Below, one piece after another: positions 1-8,027 of a stretch of DNA of 64,000 bases (positions are counted from its first letter, which is position 1; the number at the start of each line of letters is the position of its first letter). Made by a program: the position numbers and the translations under genes. The DNA is taken from assembly GCF_001293685.1 (NCBI RefSeq), contig NZ_BCAG01000006.1, forward strand, positions 682,001 to 746,000, in the 5' to 3' direction. The notes beneath the pieces are model-generated. The model saw only the letters and a program-made list of their open reading frames with translations. It had not been told where the DNA came from and did no database searches. This stretch comes from Desulfatitalea tepidiphila (GTDB lineage: Bacteria; Desulfobacterota; Desulfobacteria; Desulfobacterales; Desulfosarcinaceae).

Positions 1-2
1 TC

Positions 3-1523
3 ATCCTGGACGGCTGGGGCATCGATGCGCCGGGTGCCGGAAACGCCGTCACCCTGGCCAACACCCCCAACCTGGACAAACTCCTGGCCGAATATCCCCA
101 CACTAAATTGACAACCTGCGGTCGATCGGTGGGACTGCCCGATGGCATCATGGGCAACTCCGAGGTGGGCCATTTGAATATCGGTGCCGGCCGGGTGGTC
201 TATCAGGACCTGCTGCGCATCGACAACGCCATCGCGGACGGTTCCTTTTTCAAAAACGACGCGATCAACCGATGCATGCAGCGTGTCATCGAAAAAGACA
301 GCCGCCTGCATTTGATCGGCCTGATATCGAACGGCGGCGTACACAGCCAGTTGACCCACCTCCTGGCTCTGCTGGATCTCGCCAAGCAAAAGGGTCTGGC
401 CAAGGTCTATGTGCATGCCATTCTAGATGGCCGTGATACCTCCCCGGATGCGGGCATCGGCTATGTTGAACAGGTCCAACGACACATCGAAACCATCGGC
501 AACGGGGCCATTGCTTCCATCTGCGGCCGATATTACGCCATGGATCGTGATACCCGTTGGGAACGTACCGAAAAGGCCTATCGTCTCCTCACCCTGGGCG
601 AAGGGCTGCACCAACGCGATCCCCTGGAAGCCATACGCCAAGCATATGCCCGCGGTGAAACCGATGAATTTGTCAAACCCATCGTGATCGTCGGCCCGGA
701 CGGTCAGCCGCTCTCTTCCGTGCGCGATGAGGATGCCATTCTCTTTTTCAATTTCAGAGCCGATCGCACCCGCCAGCTCACGCGGGCCTTCACCGACGAC
801 GGGTTCAAGGGATTCGAGCGAGCAATCCGTCCCCGACTGAGCGACTATGTCTGCATGACCCTGTATGACGAAAGCTTTGATCTGCCGATAGCCTTTCCCC
901 CCGAGCATCTCGAAGGCATCCTCGGGGCGGTGGTCAGCAAGGCCGGCCTGCGCCAGCTGCGTATTGCCGAAACCGAAAAATACGCCCATGTCACCTATTT
1001 TTTCAATGGGGGTGAAGAGAAGCCGTTTGAGAATGAAGATCGCTGCCTGATCCCCTCGCCCAGGGACGTACCAACCTACGATCACAAACCGGAGATGAGT
1101 GCCGAAGCGGTCACCGCCGAGGTGCTCGACCGCATCGCCTCCGATCGATACGATTTGATCGTGCTCAACTTCGCCAACATGGACATGGTCGGTCACACCG
1201 GCAACATCCCGGCGGCGATCAGGGCCTGTGAAACGGTGGATCGATGTGTGGGACGCATTGTGGCGGCGGTCCAATCCAAAGGGGGGGCCATCCTGATCAC
1301 CGCCGACCACGGCAATGCGGAAACCATGCTCAACAGAGAAGGCAAGATGCACACGGCTCACACCACCAACTTCGTACACATCATCTATATGAACGATCGG
1401 CACAAGCAGGCACCACTCCGGGAAGGGGTTTTGGGTGACATCGCCCCTACCATTCTGAAGCTGCTCAATATCCCGCAGCCAGCCCAAATGACGGGCAAGC
1501 CGTTGATTACCGATACACCTTGA
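3..1523 (+). CDS. gpmI: 2,3-bisphosphoglycerate-independent phosphoglycerate mutase (5' truncated)
   Basis: Interconverts 3- and 2-phosphoglycerate in glycolysis/gluconeogenesis; cytosolic, Mn-dependent, alkaline-phosphatase superfamily. The reading frame is open from base 3, so the true start lies upstream of the window. The first visible residues are ILDGWG, the metal-binding Asp motif at the N-terminus of this family. The catalytic serine motif MGNSEVGHLNIGAGR follows, then NFANMDMVGHTGN, TADHGNAE and HTAHTTN, which carry the remaining metal ligands. About 505 visible residues is close to the usual 510-515, so only a few codons are missing. The stop TGA overlaps a possible ATG of the next gene. 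Assignment is secure. Confidence 0.96.
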   Translation: MLDGWGIDAPGAGNAVTLANTPNLDKLLAEYPHTKLTTCGRSVGLPDGIMGNSEVGHLNIGAGRVVYQDLLRIDNAIADGSFFKNDAINRCMQRVIEKDSRLHLIGLISNGGVHSQLTHLLALLDLAKQKGLAKVYVHAILDGRDTSPDAGIGYVEQVQRHIETIGNGAIASICGRYYAMDRDTRWERTEKAYRLLTLGEGLHQRDPLEAIRQAYARGETDEFVKPIVIVGPDGQPLSSVRDEDAILFFNFRADRTRQLTRAFTDDGFKGFERAIRPRLSDYVCMTLYDESFDLPIAFPPEHLEGILGAVVSKAGLRQLRIAETEKYAHVTYFFNGGEEKPFENEDRCLIPSPRDVPTYDHKPEMSAEAVTAEVLDRIASDRYDLIVLNFANMDMVGHTGNIPAAIRACETVDRCVGRIVAAVQSKGGAILITADHGNAETMLNREGKMHTAHTTNFVHIIYMNDRHKQAPLREGVLGDIAPTILKLLNIPQPAQMTGKPLITDTP

Positions 1524-1567
1524 TGGAAAGGCATTTGAGTATCATGGACAGGACGGAAGAGACCCTC

Positions 1568-2098
1568 ATGGAAGAAACCCTGATCGATCATATCACCGGC
1601 CGTGAAATTCCCGATTCGGGTGCGGAGGCCAATCGTCAGGCGGTGGAACGCCTTCTCTTGGAATCAAAGGGGTATGCCAGGGAAGATATCGAAGTCGATG
1701 CACCCATCGTTCTTAATATGGGTAAAGAAGCGTACCGCTCGTTCGTCGATTTGGTGGTCCACATCGACGGATGGCGATACATGGTCATCAAATGCGCACC
1801 CGGTTCGCTGGCTTCACGTGAACGGGAAGTGATCGCAGCGGCCAGGCTGTTGTGTGATTACCAGATTCCGCTGGCCGTGGCATCGGATGGTCGGACGTCC
1901 ATCGTCTGGGATACGGTCAGCGGAAGAAAAATCGGCGAGGGTCCGGGGGCCATTCCATCAAAGCAGCAGGTAAGAGAGTCATTCGATCCAAACCGCTTAC
2001 TGCCTTTGGCCGAGATCCGCCGTGCGAGACAGCAACTGATCTTTCGATCATACGACATCATGAACGTCAACAAGCGGTTGCCCACATCCGGCCGGTAG
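1568..2098 (+). CDS. HsdR N-terminal-domain protein (type I restriction R-like nuclease fold), stand-alone
   Basis: The protein of about 176 residues resembles the stand-alone HsdR_N (PD-(D/E)XK-fold) proteins found in deltaproteobacteria. The start of the conserved part reads TGREIPDSGAEANRQAVERL, followed by VDLVVHIDGWRYMVIKC, which matches the core beta-strands of the nuclease fold; the classical catalytic Lys/Glu pattern is not clean (V-I-K-C). There are no hsdM, hsdS or helicase domains here, so it is not a restriction system. Three in-frame ATGs exist (1520, 1544, 1568); 1568 is chosen because GGAAGA sits at good distance before it, while 1520 overlaps the gpmI stop. It is probably cotranscribed with gpmI. 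Function unknown. Confidence 0.75.
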   Translation: MEETLIDHITGREIPDSGAEANRQAVERLLLESKGYAREDIEVDAPIVLNMGKEAYRSFVDLVVHIDGWRYMVIKCAPGSLASREREVIAAARLLCDYQIPLAVASDGRTSIVWDTVSGRKIGEGPGAIPSKQQVRESFDPNRLLPLAEIRRARQQLIFRSYDIMNVNKRLPTSGR

Positions 2099-2146
2099 GG
2101 CACGCGCACATTCACGATAAGCTTACCAACGCGTGCCCATACCGTA

Positions 2147-2824
2147 TTACAGTCCGGCGACTTCTCTGCCGCAGTTTTTACATATCTTGGCGCGCTTTTT
2201 GATAATCTCCGCGCAAAACGGGCATTCACGGGTAAAAAAGCGTTCATGTATATGCATCACGGCGGCGTCGATGGCCTCCTGGAGTTTCTGATTGGCCGCC
2301 TTCATGAAACGCAACGGCTCGATGGCGTCCAATTCACCGATATCCCCGATCATCTCCGCGGCTTTGATACGGACACGTATCGGCTCACAGGCGTCGCTCA
2401 GCAATCGGATGATGGTCAAATTGTCTTTGTTCACATAACAATCCGCAAGGATGGAGAACCCTTTTTTGGTCTGCTCTTTGAGCATCTCCTCCTGGGCGAG
2501 GACCTCATCATCGATAATCTGCCCCTGTCCCCCCATGGAACTGAAGACCGGCATGCACTCGAACTGCTCTGTTCCGGGATAGTTGAAACAGCGCATGGAG
2601 GCATGCTGGGCGTAGTTCTCTTCCATATCCTTCCATCCCTGGCTGTAAAGGGGACACTCATCGTTAAAACAGAGAAACAGGTAGGGGACCCCCCATCCCA
2701 GCCCATCCGAAAAGGTGATCGGCGGCACCTCCCACAGCTTCATCTCTTCATTGCAGTAGGGACAACGAGGTTTGGGCATCGCCATCACCCGTTCCATGTA
2801 TTCCTGCCTTGTTTCTATGGCCAT
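2147..2824 (-). CDS. zinc-ribbon protein of unknown function
   Basis: A protein of 225 residues with two treble-clef/zinc-ribbon pairs: CPYCNEEM near residue 20, with a further Cys pair around CFNDEC, and a C-terminal CPFCAEIIKKRAKICKNCG. The C-terminal ribbon resembles the zinc-ribbon tail of many bacterial proteins. The middle (about residues 110-180) is helical, with a segment that reads like a HEAT-type helix pair (LSDACEPIRVRIKAAEMIGDIG). No catalytic motif is recognised. The ATG at 2824 is preferred over an upstream in-frame TTG because GGAG lies six bases upstream. It is transcribed against its neighbours and is monocistronic. A cytosolic adaptor or regulatory role is possible but not shown. 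Confidence 0.7.
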   Translation of the reverse strand: MAIETRQEYMERVMAMPKPRCPYCNEEMKLWEVPPITFSDGLGWGVPYLFLCFNDECPLYSQGWKDMEENYAQHASMRCFNYPGTEQFECMPVFSSMGGQGQIIDDEVLAQEEMLKEQTKKGFSILADCYVNKDNLTIIRLLSDACEPIRVRIKAAEMIGDIGELDAIEPLRFMKAANQKLQEAIDAAVMHIHERFFTRECPFCAEIIKKRAKICKNCGREVAGL

Positions 2825-3131
2825 ACGTCTCTCCAATGTGCTTTATGTTGGATCGTTTTGCCGGTCCCGCACACGATGGATCCGGCAGATCCATTCTCAA
2901 ATTAGCCCGGTACCAGCATACCCCTCAGGCCTGCAAACATTAAGGGGTAATTTAAGTCTTGATGCAGCCGTGTCAAATCCGCACCCTCGCCCTGTGCGCC
3001 TACCGGATACGAGCCCTTCCATCTTGAGGCGCACCATGGTCAATGTTATAGACAAGGACAATAAGAGGACCCATGACACTTGATCTGATCCTTGTCTATT
3101 TGCCGAACCCACGAAGGAACCGATCTCCATT
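2825..3131. other. intergenic region with an 11-bp inverted repeat ahead of recX
   Basis: This divergent intergenic space between the zinc-ribbon gene and recX has no convincing ORF. A perfect 11-bp inverted repeat (ATAGACAAGGA at 3048-3058 and TCCTTGTCTAT at 3089-3099, 30-base spacer) lies just before recX. It could be an operator or an mRNA hairpin in the recX leader. No clear LexA box was found. Confidence 0.4.
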
Positions 3132-3629
3132 ATGAATCGGCACACGGATAAAAGCTGCCTCACGGCCGCATTGCGATTGCTGAGCCGTCGCGACCACAGC
3201 TGCTTCGAGCTTTCACAGAAACTCAAGCAGCGGGGGTTTTCAGGCGATATGATCTCTCCGGTGATCGCCACGTGCATCGAGATGAAATACCTCGATGATA
3301 GGCGCTTTTGTGAAGGCTACGCGGACCGGTTGCGTCGCAAAGGTTATGGTGTGTTGCGCATCGTACAGAAGTTGAAGGCAGCGCGGATCGATGCGACTTA
3401 TATCCAGAGGACCATCGAACGCCAATGCCCGGAGGAATCTCAAATCGAAGATTGCCGAAAGGCTTTTCAAAAGAAGCGGATCTCACAGACGGAACCCGGC
3501 CATCCAGAGATCTTTTGCGAGCGCGACAGATCTCGCATCTTTCGTTTTCTCCAGCAACGTGGTTTTTCCAGTGAAGTGATCCTCAAAGTCATAAACGACG
3601 CGGGAGGTTTCGATCTCGATGGGATCTGA
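3132..3629 (+). CDS. recX: RecX family regulatory protein
   Basis: RecX binds RecA filaments and limits recombinase activity in the cytosol. The 165-residue product shows the three-helix RecX repeats: LRLLSRRDHSCFELSQKLKQRG near the N-terminus (the usual AlxlLsrRdhSraELrxKLxxkG pattern), then LDDRRFCEGYADRLRRKGYG, the hallmark second repeat, and a weaker third repeat ending SRIFRFLQQRGFSSEVI. Length is typical. recA is not adjacent in this window, unlike in many bacteria. An inverted repeat precedes the gene. Confidence is good from the repeat pattern. Confidence 0.88.
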   Translation: MNRHTDKSCLTAALRLLSRRDHSCFELSQKLKQRGFSGDMISPVIATCIEMKYLDDRRFCEGYADRLRRKGYGVLRIVQKLKAARIDATYIQRTIERQCPEESQIEDCRKAFQKKRISQTEPGHPEIFCERDRSRIFRFLQQRGFSSEVILKVINDAGGFDLDGI

Positions 3630-3759
3630 ATATCGGTTGCTGAAAATTTACTTGCGATATCTTCGGAAAACCGGTTGGTCCCATCGCCATTGCGGTCATC
3701 AAATGTTCAAAGGCCGGTTTGCTTCATGAACTCTTTAAGAATAGGATCCCAACACAACG

Positions 3760-3797
3760 AAAAAAGGCAGCCCGTCCCGATAGAGGGCTGCCTTTCG
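3760..3797 (-). terminator. Rho-independent terminator of the HU gene
   Basis: Stem AAAGGCAGCCC (3763-3773) pairs with GGGCTGCCTTT (3785-3795). Read on the minus strand the hairpin is followed by a run of six T, so it ends the HU transcript about 40 bases after its stop. Confidence 0.85.
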
Positions 3798-3834
3798 TAA
3801 AGATTTCTTGGGGCGCAACACCTGAGGTGTAAAA

Positions 3835-4107
3835 CTAGATCGACTCTTTGAGCTTTTTGCCGGGTTTGAACTTAACAACATTGGAGGCCTTGATCTTGAT
3901 TACTTCTCCTGTCTGCGGATTTCTACCCTTTCGGGCTTTGCGGCGCGCCTTCTGAAAAGTGCCGAATCCCACCAAGGTGACCTTGCCGTCTTTTTTCTTC
4001 AGTGCTTTGGTCACACTGTCCACAAAAGATTCCAGCGCGGTCTGGGCCGCTGCTTTTGTGACGCCGGCATCCTTGGCCATTTTCTCAACGATTTCCGCTT
4101 TAGTCAT
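3835..4107 (-). CDS. hup: HU family DNA-binding protein
   Basis: Nucleoid-associated histone-like protein of 90 residues that bends and compacts DNA as a dimer. It opens MTKAEIVEKMAKDAGVTKAA and carries the HU signature GFGTFQKARRKARKGRNPQT with the beta-arm, ending in VVKFKPGKKLKESI. Length is that of a standard HU. A longer in-frame reading exists, but the start at 4107 is fixed by family alignment and by AGGAGG just upstream. A strong terminator follows. The gene stands alone and is expected to be highly expressed. Confidence 0.95.
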   Translation of the reverse strand: MTKAEIVEKMAKDAGVTKAAAQTALESFVDSVTKALKKKDGKVTLVGFGTFQKARRKARKGRNPQTGEVIKIKASNVVKFKPGKKLKESI

Positions 4108-4399
4108 CTGAATTCCTCCTTTTAAAGAATGAAATAACCCGCCAACGCTACTATTATAAGGCATGTACAGCCTGATACCGCCTTTGTCAACACCTAAGTG
4201 CCGATCATTAGTGGATTTTTTCATCTACCCCCCTTGGCAATCAAAGCGGGGCAAGGATCTCCTAAAATTGATCCGGCACAACGCCATATACCCACGGCAC
4301 GTCACGCTCTCAAAAGGGCGGTCAAAACGGTGCCAGATGCATCCAACCCCGGCCGGCTACAGCCGCAGTATTAGGGGCTTTACACGCATAAGACGATCA

Positions 4400-5932
4400 T
4401 CAATCAGCGACGGATCGATCCAGAGCGCGATACTGGATCGCCTCTGCAATATGCTCGCAGGCAATTTCTTCCCGCCCTGCCAGGTCGGCAATGGTGCGGC
4501 CGATTTTTAGAATCCGGTTCAAGGCCCGCGCCGACAACCCCATCTTGTCAATGGCCCTCTCCAGTAGCGCGGAGCTGTCTGGGTCGATGGCGCACCACTT
4601 TTTCAGGTGGCGATTCTGCATTTGAGCATTGCAGAAGATCCGTGAGCGTCTGAATCTGTGCTGCTGAATCGTGCGTGCCGCCACGACGCGTTTGCGGATG
4701 TCTTCGGAAGGTTCCGCGCCCGTTTCTCCCATCAGGTCCTTATATGAGACGGCCGGGACCTCAATATGAATGTCGATGCGATCAAGCAACGGGCCGGACA
4801 GTTTGGAGCGATACCGATGTATCTGCTGGGAGGTGCACCGGCAGGTGTGTTGCGGATCCGAATAATACCCGCAAGGGCAGGGATTCAGAGCCGCCACAAG
4901 CATGACCCGAGCGGGATATGTAATCGTCGAACTGGCGCGGGACAAGGTCACCTCCCCATCTTCGAGCGGTTGCCGCAGTACTTCGAGCACATGCTTTTTG
5001 TATTCAGGCAACTCATCCAGGAAAAGAACCCCGTGATGTGCCAGGCTGACTTCTCCTGGCCTGGGGATCACCCCCCCGCCAATCAGACCGGCATCGGAAA
5101 TGGTGTGGTGCGGCGATCGAAAGCAACGCCGGCTGATCAAGGCCTGGTCACGTCCGAGCAAGCCGGCCACACTGTATATTTTGGTGGTCTCGATGGCTTC
5201 CTCAAAGGTCGGGGGCGGCAGTATGGAAGGAATTCTCCGGGCCAACATGGTCTTGCCTGCTCCGGGCGGACCGACCATCAGGATGTTGTGCCCGCCAGCC
5301 GCTGCGATTTCCAGGGCACGTTTGGCGTGTTCCTGCCCTCTCACCTCTCCAAAATCCTCGCTGGGCGTGCTGTCGCTGACCATCCAGGCCATAGGATCGG
5401 GGGGCTCGATTTCAATTGTCCCTTGCCCCTTTAAGAATTCTATGACCTGGGATAGGTGCCTCGCGGGATAGACATCGATACCTTTTACAACAGCTGCTTC
5501 CTTGCGGTTTTCAAATGGCACCACGATACCCTTGAAGTCTTTTTGCCTGGCTGTCAATGCCATGGATAGAGATCCAAAAACAGCTTTGATGCGGCCATCC
5601 AGACTCAGCTCTCCAAGCACAAGGAATGCATTTGTCGCGTCCTGGGAAATGACGCCGGTGGCTGTCAAAATGCCGACGGCGATTGGCAGATCAAAACCGG
5701 TTCCCTCCTTTTTTCGGTGGGCCGGAGCCAGATTGACGGTGATGCGATCATCTGGAAAGCCGTAACCCGAATTCTTAATGGCGGCCTTTACCCTTTCCTT
5801 GCTCTCTTTCACGGCGGTTTCCGGCAGTCCCACGGTGATAAACGAAGGCAGCCCATTGGATATGTCGATTTCCACTTCCACCGGGTATGCATCCACACCA
5901 TGTATGGCACTGCTCATCACTTTTGCCAGCAC
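4400..5932 (-). CDS. comM: YifB/ComM family Mg-chelatase-like AAA+ ATPase
   Basis: Hexameric AAA+ helicase that in naturally competent species promotes branch migration of incoming DNA. The 510 residues match the family length. Order: N-terminal ChlI-like Lon-protease-fold domain (about 20-140, starting AIHGVDAYPVEVEIDI), linker, AAA+ core with Walker A GPPGAGKTMLARR near residue 215 and Walker B VLFLDELPEY, a zinc-type cluster region NPCPCGYYSDPQHTCRC, and the C-terminal Mg_chelatase_C segment with SARALNRILKIGRTIADL. In a non-competent anaerobe its role is unclear. Start ATG at 5932; no adjacent com genes. Confidence 0.93.
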   Translation of the reverse strand: MLAKVMSSAIHGVDAYPVEVEIDISNGLPSFITVGLPETAVKESKERVKAAIKNSGYGFPDDRITVNLAPAHRKKEGTGFDLPIAVGILTATGVISQDATNAFLVLGELSLDGRIKAVFGSLSMALTARQKDFKGIVVPFENRKEAAVVKGIDVYPARHLSQVIEFLKGQGTIEIEPPDPMAWMVSDSTPSEDFGEVRGQEHAKRALEIAAAGGHNILMVGPPGAGKTMLARRIPSILPPPTFEEAIETTKIYSVAGLLGRDQALISRRCFRSPHHTISDAGLIGGGVIPRPGEVSLAHHGVLFLDELPEYKKHVLEVLRQPLEDGEVTLSRASSTITYPARVMLVAALNPCPCGYYSDPQHTCRCTSQQIHRYRSKLSGPLLDRIDIHIEVPAVSYKDLMGETGAEPSEDIRKRVVAARTIQQHRFRRSRIFCNAQMQNRHLKKWCAIDPDSSALLERAIDKMGLSARALNRILKIGRTIADLAGREEIACEHIAEAIQYRALDRSVAD

Positions 5933-6444
5933 AGCATCTCCTTGTTGAAATGGCGGCTCATATCTGCTGACGAGCGCAAATCGCAGATGTTACAAGAACC
6001 CGGCGTCTTGCCCGCAGCTGGACATGCCGCCATTATTTTGTTGTATAAATGACCCATCTTGGGATAATAAGTGTGTCGTTTTGAGCACATTGCCGCCGGG
6101 GGATGGGCCGCAAGCCCTTCCCCGCAAGCAAAAGAACCCCTTGAAATAAGGAAAAAATTCAAGGCTTGGCGCATATATGATAAGTAGGCACTAACCTTGC
6201 TTGAATCACCCCGATCGCAAAAGCGACCGGATGCGGAAACAGCTGGAAATGATACCGCTATGCCTATGGACCGCCGACGGGAATTGACAATCGCGCAAGC
6301 AGCGGCCAAAAAATGCTGAAACGAAAAAGCGATTCGGCTGGGCCGAGCCCCATAGATGGGGAAAAAGCGTAAAACCCATAAGCCGCTTTGAGATACCGGC
6401 GTACATACCAGTATCCGCACAAGGCGGCAAGGAAATAGACCATC
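5933..6444. other. long intergenic region between comM and lpxC
   Basis: 512 bases without a supportable gene. A GC-rich hairpin (6099-6108 with 6114-6123, one mismatch, loop CGCAA) and a second inverted repeat (CCTTGAA 6139-6145 with TTCAAGG 6158-6164) are visible. The region holds the divergent promoters for comM and lpxC; I cannot assign a known RNA family. Minus-strand ORFs here are shadows. Confidence 0.5.
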
Positions 6445-7356
6445 ATGGATCCTCGATATTTGCAAACCACCATTGCCAAAGAGGTGCACTGCTCGGGCAT
6501 CGGTGTACATTCGGGCAAGCAGGTCAACCTGCATGTCCGACCGGCGCCCGTCAACCACGGCATCAAGTTCGCCCGACTGGATCTGCCCAACTGCCCCAGC
6601 CGTCCCGGCGCGCTTTAACAAAGTGGTGGACACCAGCCTGGCGACCGTGATCGGCATGGATGGCTTTATCGTCTCCACCATCGAGCATATGATGGCCGCC
6701 CTGGCCGGGTTGAGCATCGACAATGCGCTCGTACTGGTGGACAACTACGAGCTGCCCATCATGGACGGCAGTGCGGGACCGTTTGCACGCATGCTTCAAT
6801 CCGCCGGGCGCCAGGTTCAATCCGCCCCGCGTATTTTTTTAGGGTCCAGGAGCCCATCGAGTTGGAAGAAAAAGGGAAATTCGTGGGCGCCTACCCGGCG
6901 CCCCATTTTCGCTTGACGTGCACCATTGCATTCGATCACCCGCTCATACAAACTCAAACCTATGATGCGATCATCCAAGACGGCTGTTTTGCAGAAGAAA
7001 TTGCCGATGCGCGAACTTTCGGCTTTCGGCATGAAGTAGAATACATGAAAAAATACGGCCTGGGCCAGGGCGGCTCCCTCGACACCGCCATTGTCGTCGA
7101 CCATGACAAGATCCTGAACCCCGGCGGGCTGCGCTATCCGGATGAATTCGTACGCCACAAGCTCCTGGATTGTATCGGCGACTTTTCACTGCTGGGCCTG
7201 CCCATCATGGCGCACATCGTCACCCAAAGATCCGGGCATGCTTTCAACCATGCCTTCCTCGAACGATTCTTCCAGCAAAAAGGGGCTTGGCAAACACGCA
7301 CCTTCGATACTGCCCCGACCTGCATCGCAAAACCTGTTAAACAGCTTGCCAATTAG
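6445..7356 (+). pseudogene. lpxC: UDP-3-O-acyl-N-acetylglucosamine deacetylase, reading frame broken twice
   Basis: LpxC is the committed, zinc-dependent step of lipid A synthesis. Translation from ATG 6445 gives the normal N-terminus (TTIAKEVHCSGIGVHSGK) but stops at 6616-6618. Homology continues in the next frame (FNKVVDTSLATVIGMDGF, zinc ligand in TIEHMMAAL) up to about 6834, then returns to the first frame (VQEPIELEEKGKFVG, zinc ligands in VRHKLLDCIGDF, catalytic His in RSGHAFNH). The switches sit at a C4 run (6594-6597, one C too many) and a T7 run (6834-6840, one T too few). Joined, the product is about 303 residues, the usual length. All zinc and catalytic residues survive. Since lpxC is normally essential, two homopolymer sequencing errors are the likeliest cause; a true pseudogene would need another copy elsewhere. 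Confidence 0.85.
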
Positions 7357-7427
7357 CTGGGGTTCCTCTATGATGCCGATTCGGCACAGCGCCAACGATG
7401 CCCCTAACAGGTAAACGAATAAACACA

Positions 7428-7997
7428 ATGAAAACAAAAGCCTGCGCTTTACTGATATGGTTTTTGAGCGGTATGATATGCATGCTGCCGCCCATGAGCC
7501 ATGCCCAGGATGCCAGCCTGACCAACATCATCGTGACCAACACCCGTGATGATTTGCTGTTCTATCTGACGGTCAGAAACGCTTTTCCACCGGAAATCGA
7601 GGAGACGATCCACAGCGGCGTGCCGGCCACCTTCAGCTTTCTGATCAATCTGCAACTCGTGCGTGAGTTTTGGGTGGACAAAGAACTCAACGAAATCACC
7701 GTAACACACACCATCAAATATGACAGCCTCAAGAAAGAGTACATGGTCACTCGATCATGGGACGGTGATCGACCGCACGTGGTGAAATCTTTTGATGAGG
7801 CCAAAAAATTGATGTCAGAAATCGACAGCCTTTCCATCGTTTCTCTGAGCGAACTTGAAAAGGGCCGGCAGTACCAGATTCGGGCCAAGGCTAAGCTGAG
7901 CAAGCTGACCCTTCCGTTTTATTTACATTATATTTTGTTTTTTATGTCCCTGTGGGATTTTGAAACCGATTGGTATACGATCGACTTTATTTATTAA
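7428..7997 (+). CDS. DUF4390 domain-containing exported protein
   Basis: A 189-residue protein with a signal peptide (about residues 1-26, hydrophobic core LLIWFLSGMICMLPP, cut after SHA). The rest reads as a beta-rich periplasmic domain of the DUF4390 type (LTVRNAFPPEIEETIHSGVP, LVREFWVDKELNEITVTHTI). This family commonly precedes ntrY-like kinases in deltaproteobacteria, as here, 30 bases before the sensor. It ends in a hydrophobic segment (YLHYILFFMSLWDFETDWY). It may help the kinase sense an envelope state; that is inference. Start at 7428 gives the signal peptide its usual length. Confidence 0.8.
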   Translation: MKTKACALLIWFLSGMICMLPPMSHAQDASLTNIIVTNTRDDLLFYLTVRNAFPPEIEETIHSGVPATFSFLINLQLVREFWVDKELNEITVTHTIKYDSLKKEYMVTRSWDGDRPHVVKSFDEAKKLMSEIDSLSIVSLSELEKGRQYQIRAKAKLSKLTLPFYLHYILFFMSLWDFETDWYTIDFIY

Positions 7998-8027
7998 TCC
8001 ATCTCGAGACCCATCCAATCGCACCCA

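Noticed and set aside
423-1487. Long minus-strand ORF inside gpmI
   Set aside because: Shadow of the gpmI frame; no family motifs. The same holds for the long antisense ORFs within ntrX (10217-11311), nqrB (56792-57964), the glutamate-synthase-like gene (37135-38451) and metK (30178-31146).
1568-2098. Restriction-modification system
   Set aside because: Only an HsdR N-terminal-like domain is present; no methylase, specificity subunit or helicase domain nearby.
5917-6744. 275-residue minus-strand ORF across the lpxC leader
   Set aside because: Low-complexity reading without family features, overlapping comM and lpxC; regarded as chance.
6594-6840. Programmed ribosomal frameshifting in lpxC
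   Set aside because: It would need two opposite shifts in one gene at simple homopolymers without stimulatory structures; sequencing error or mutation is simpler.
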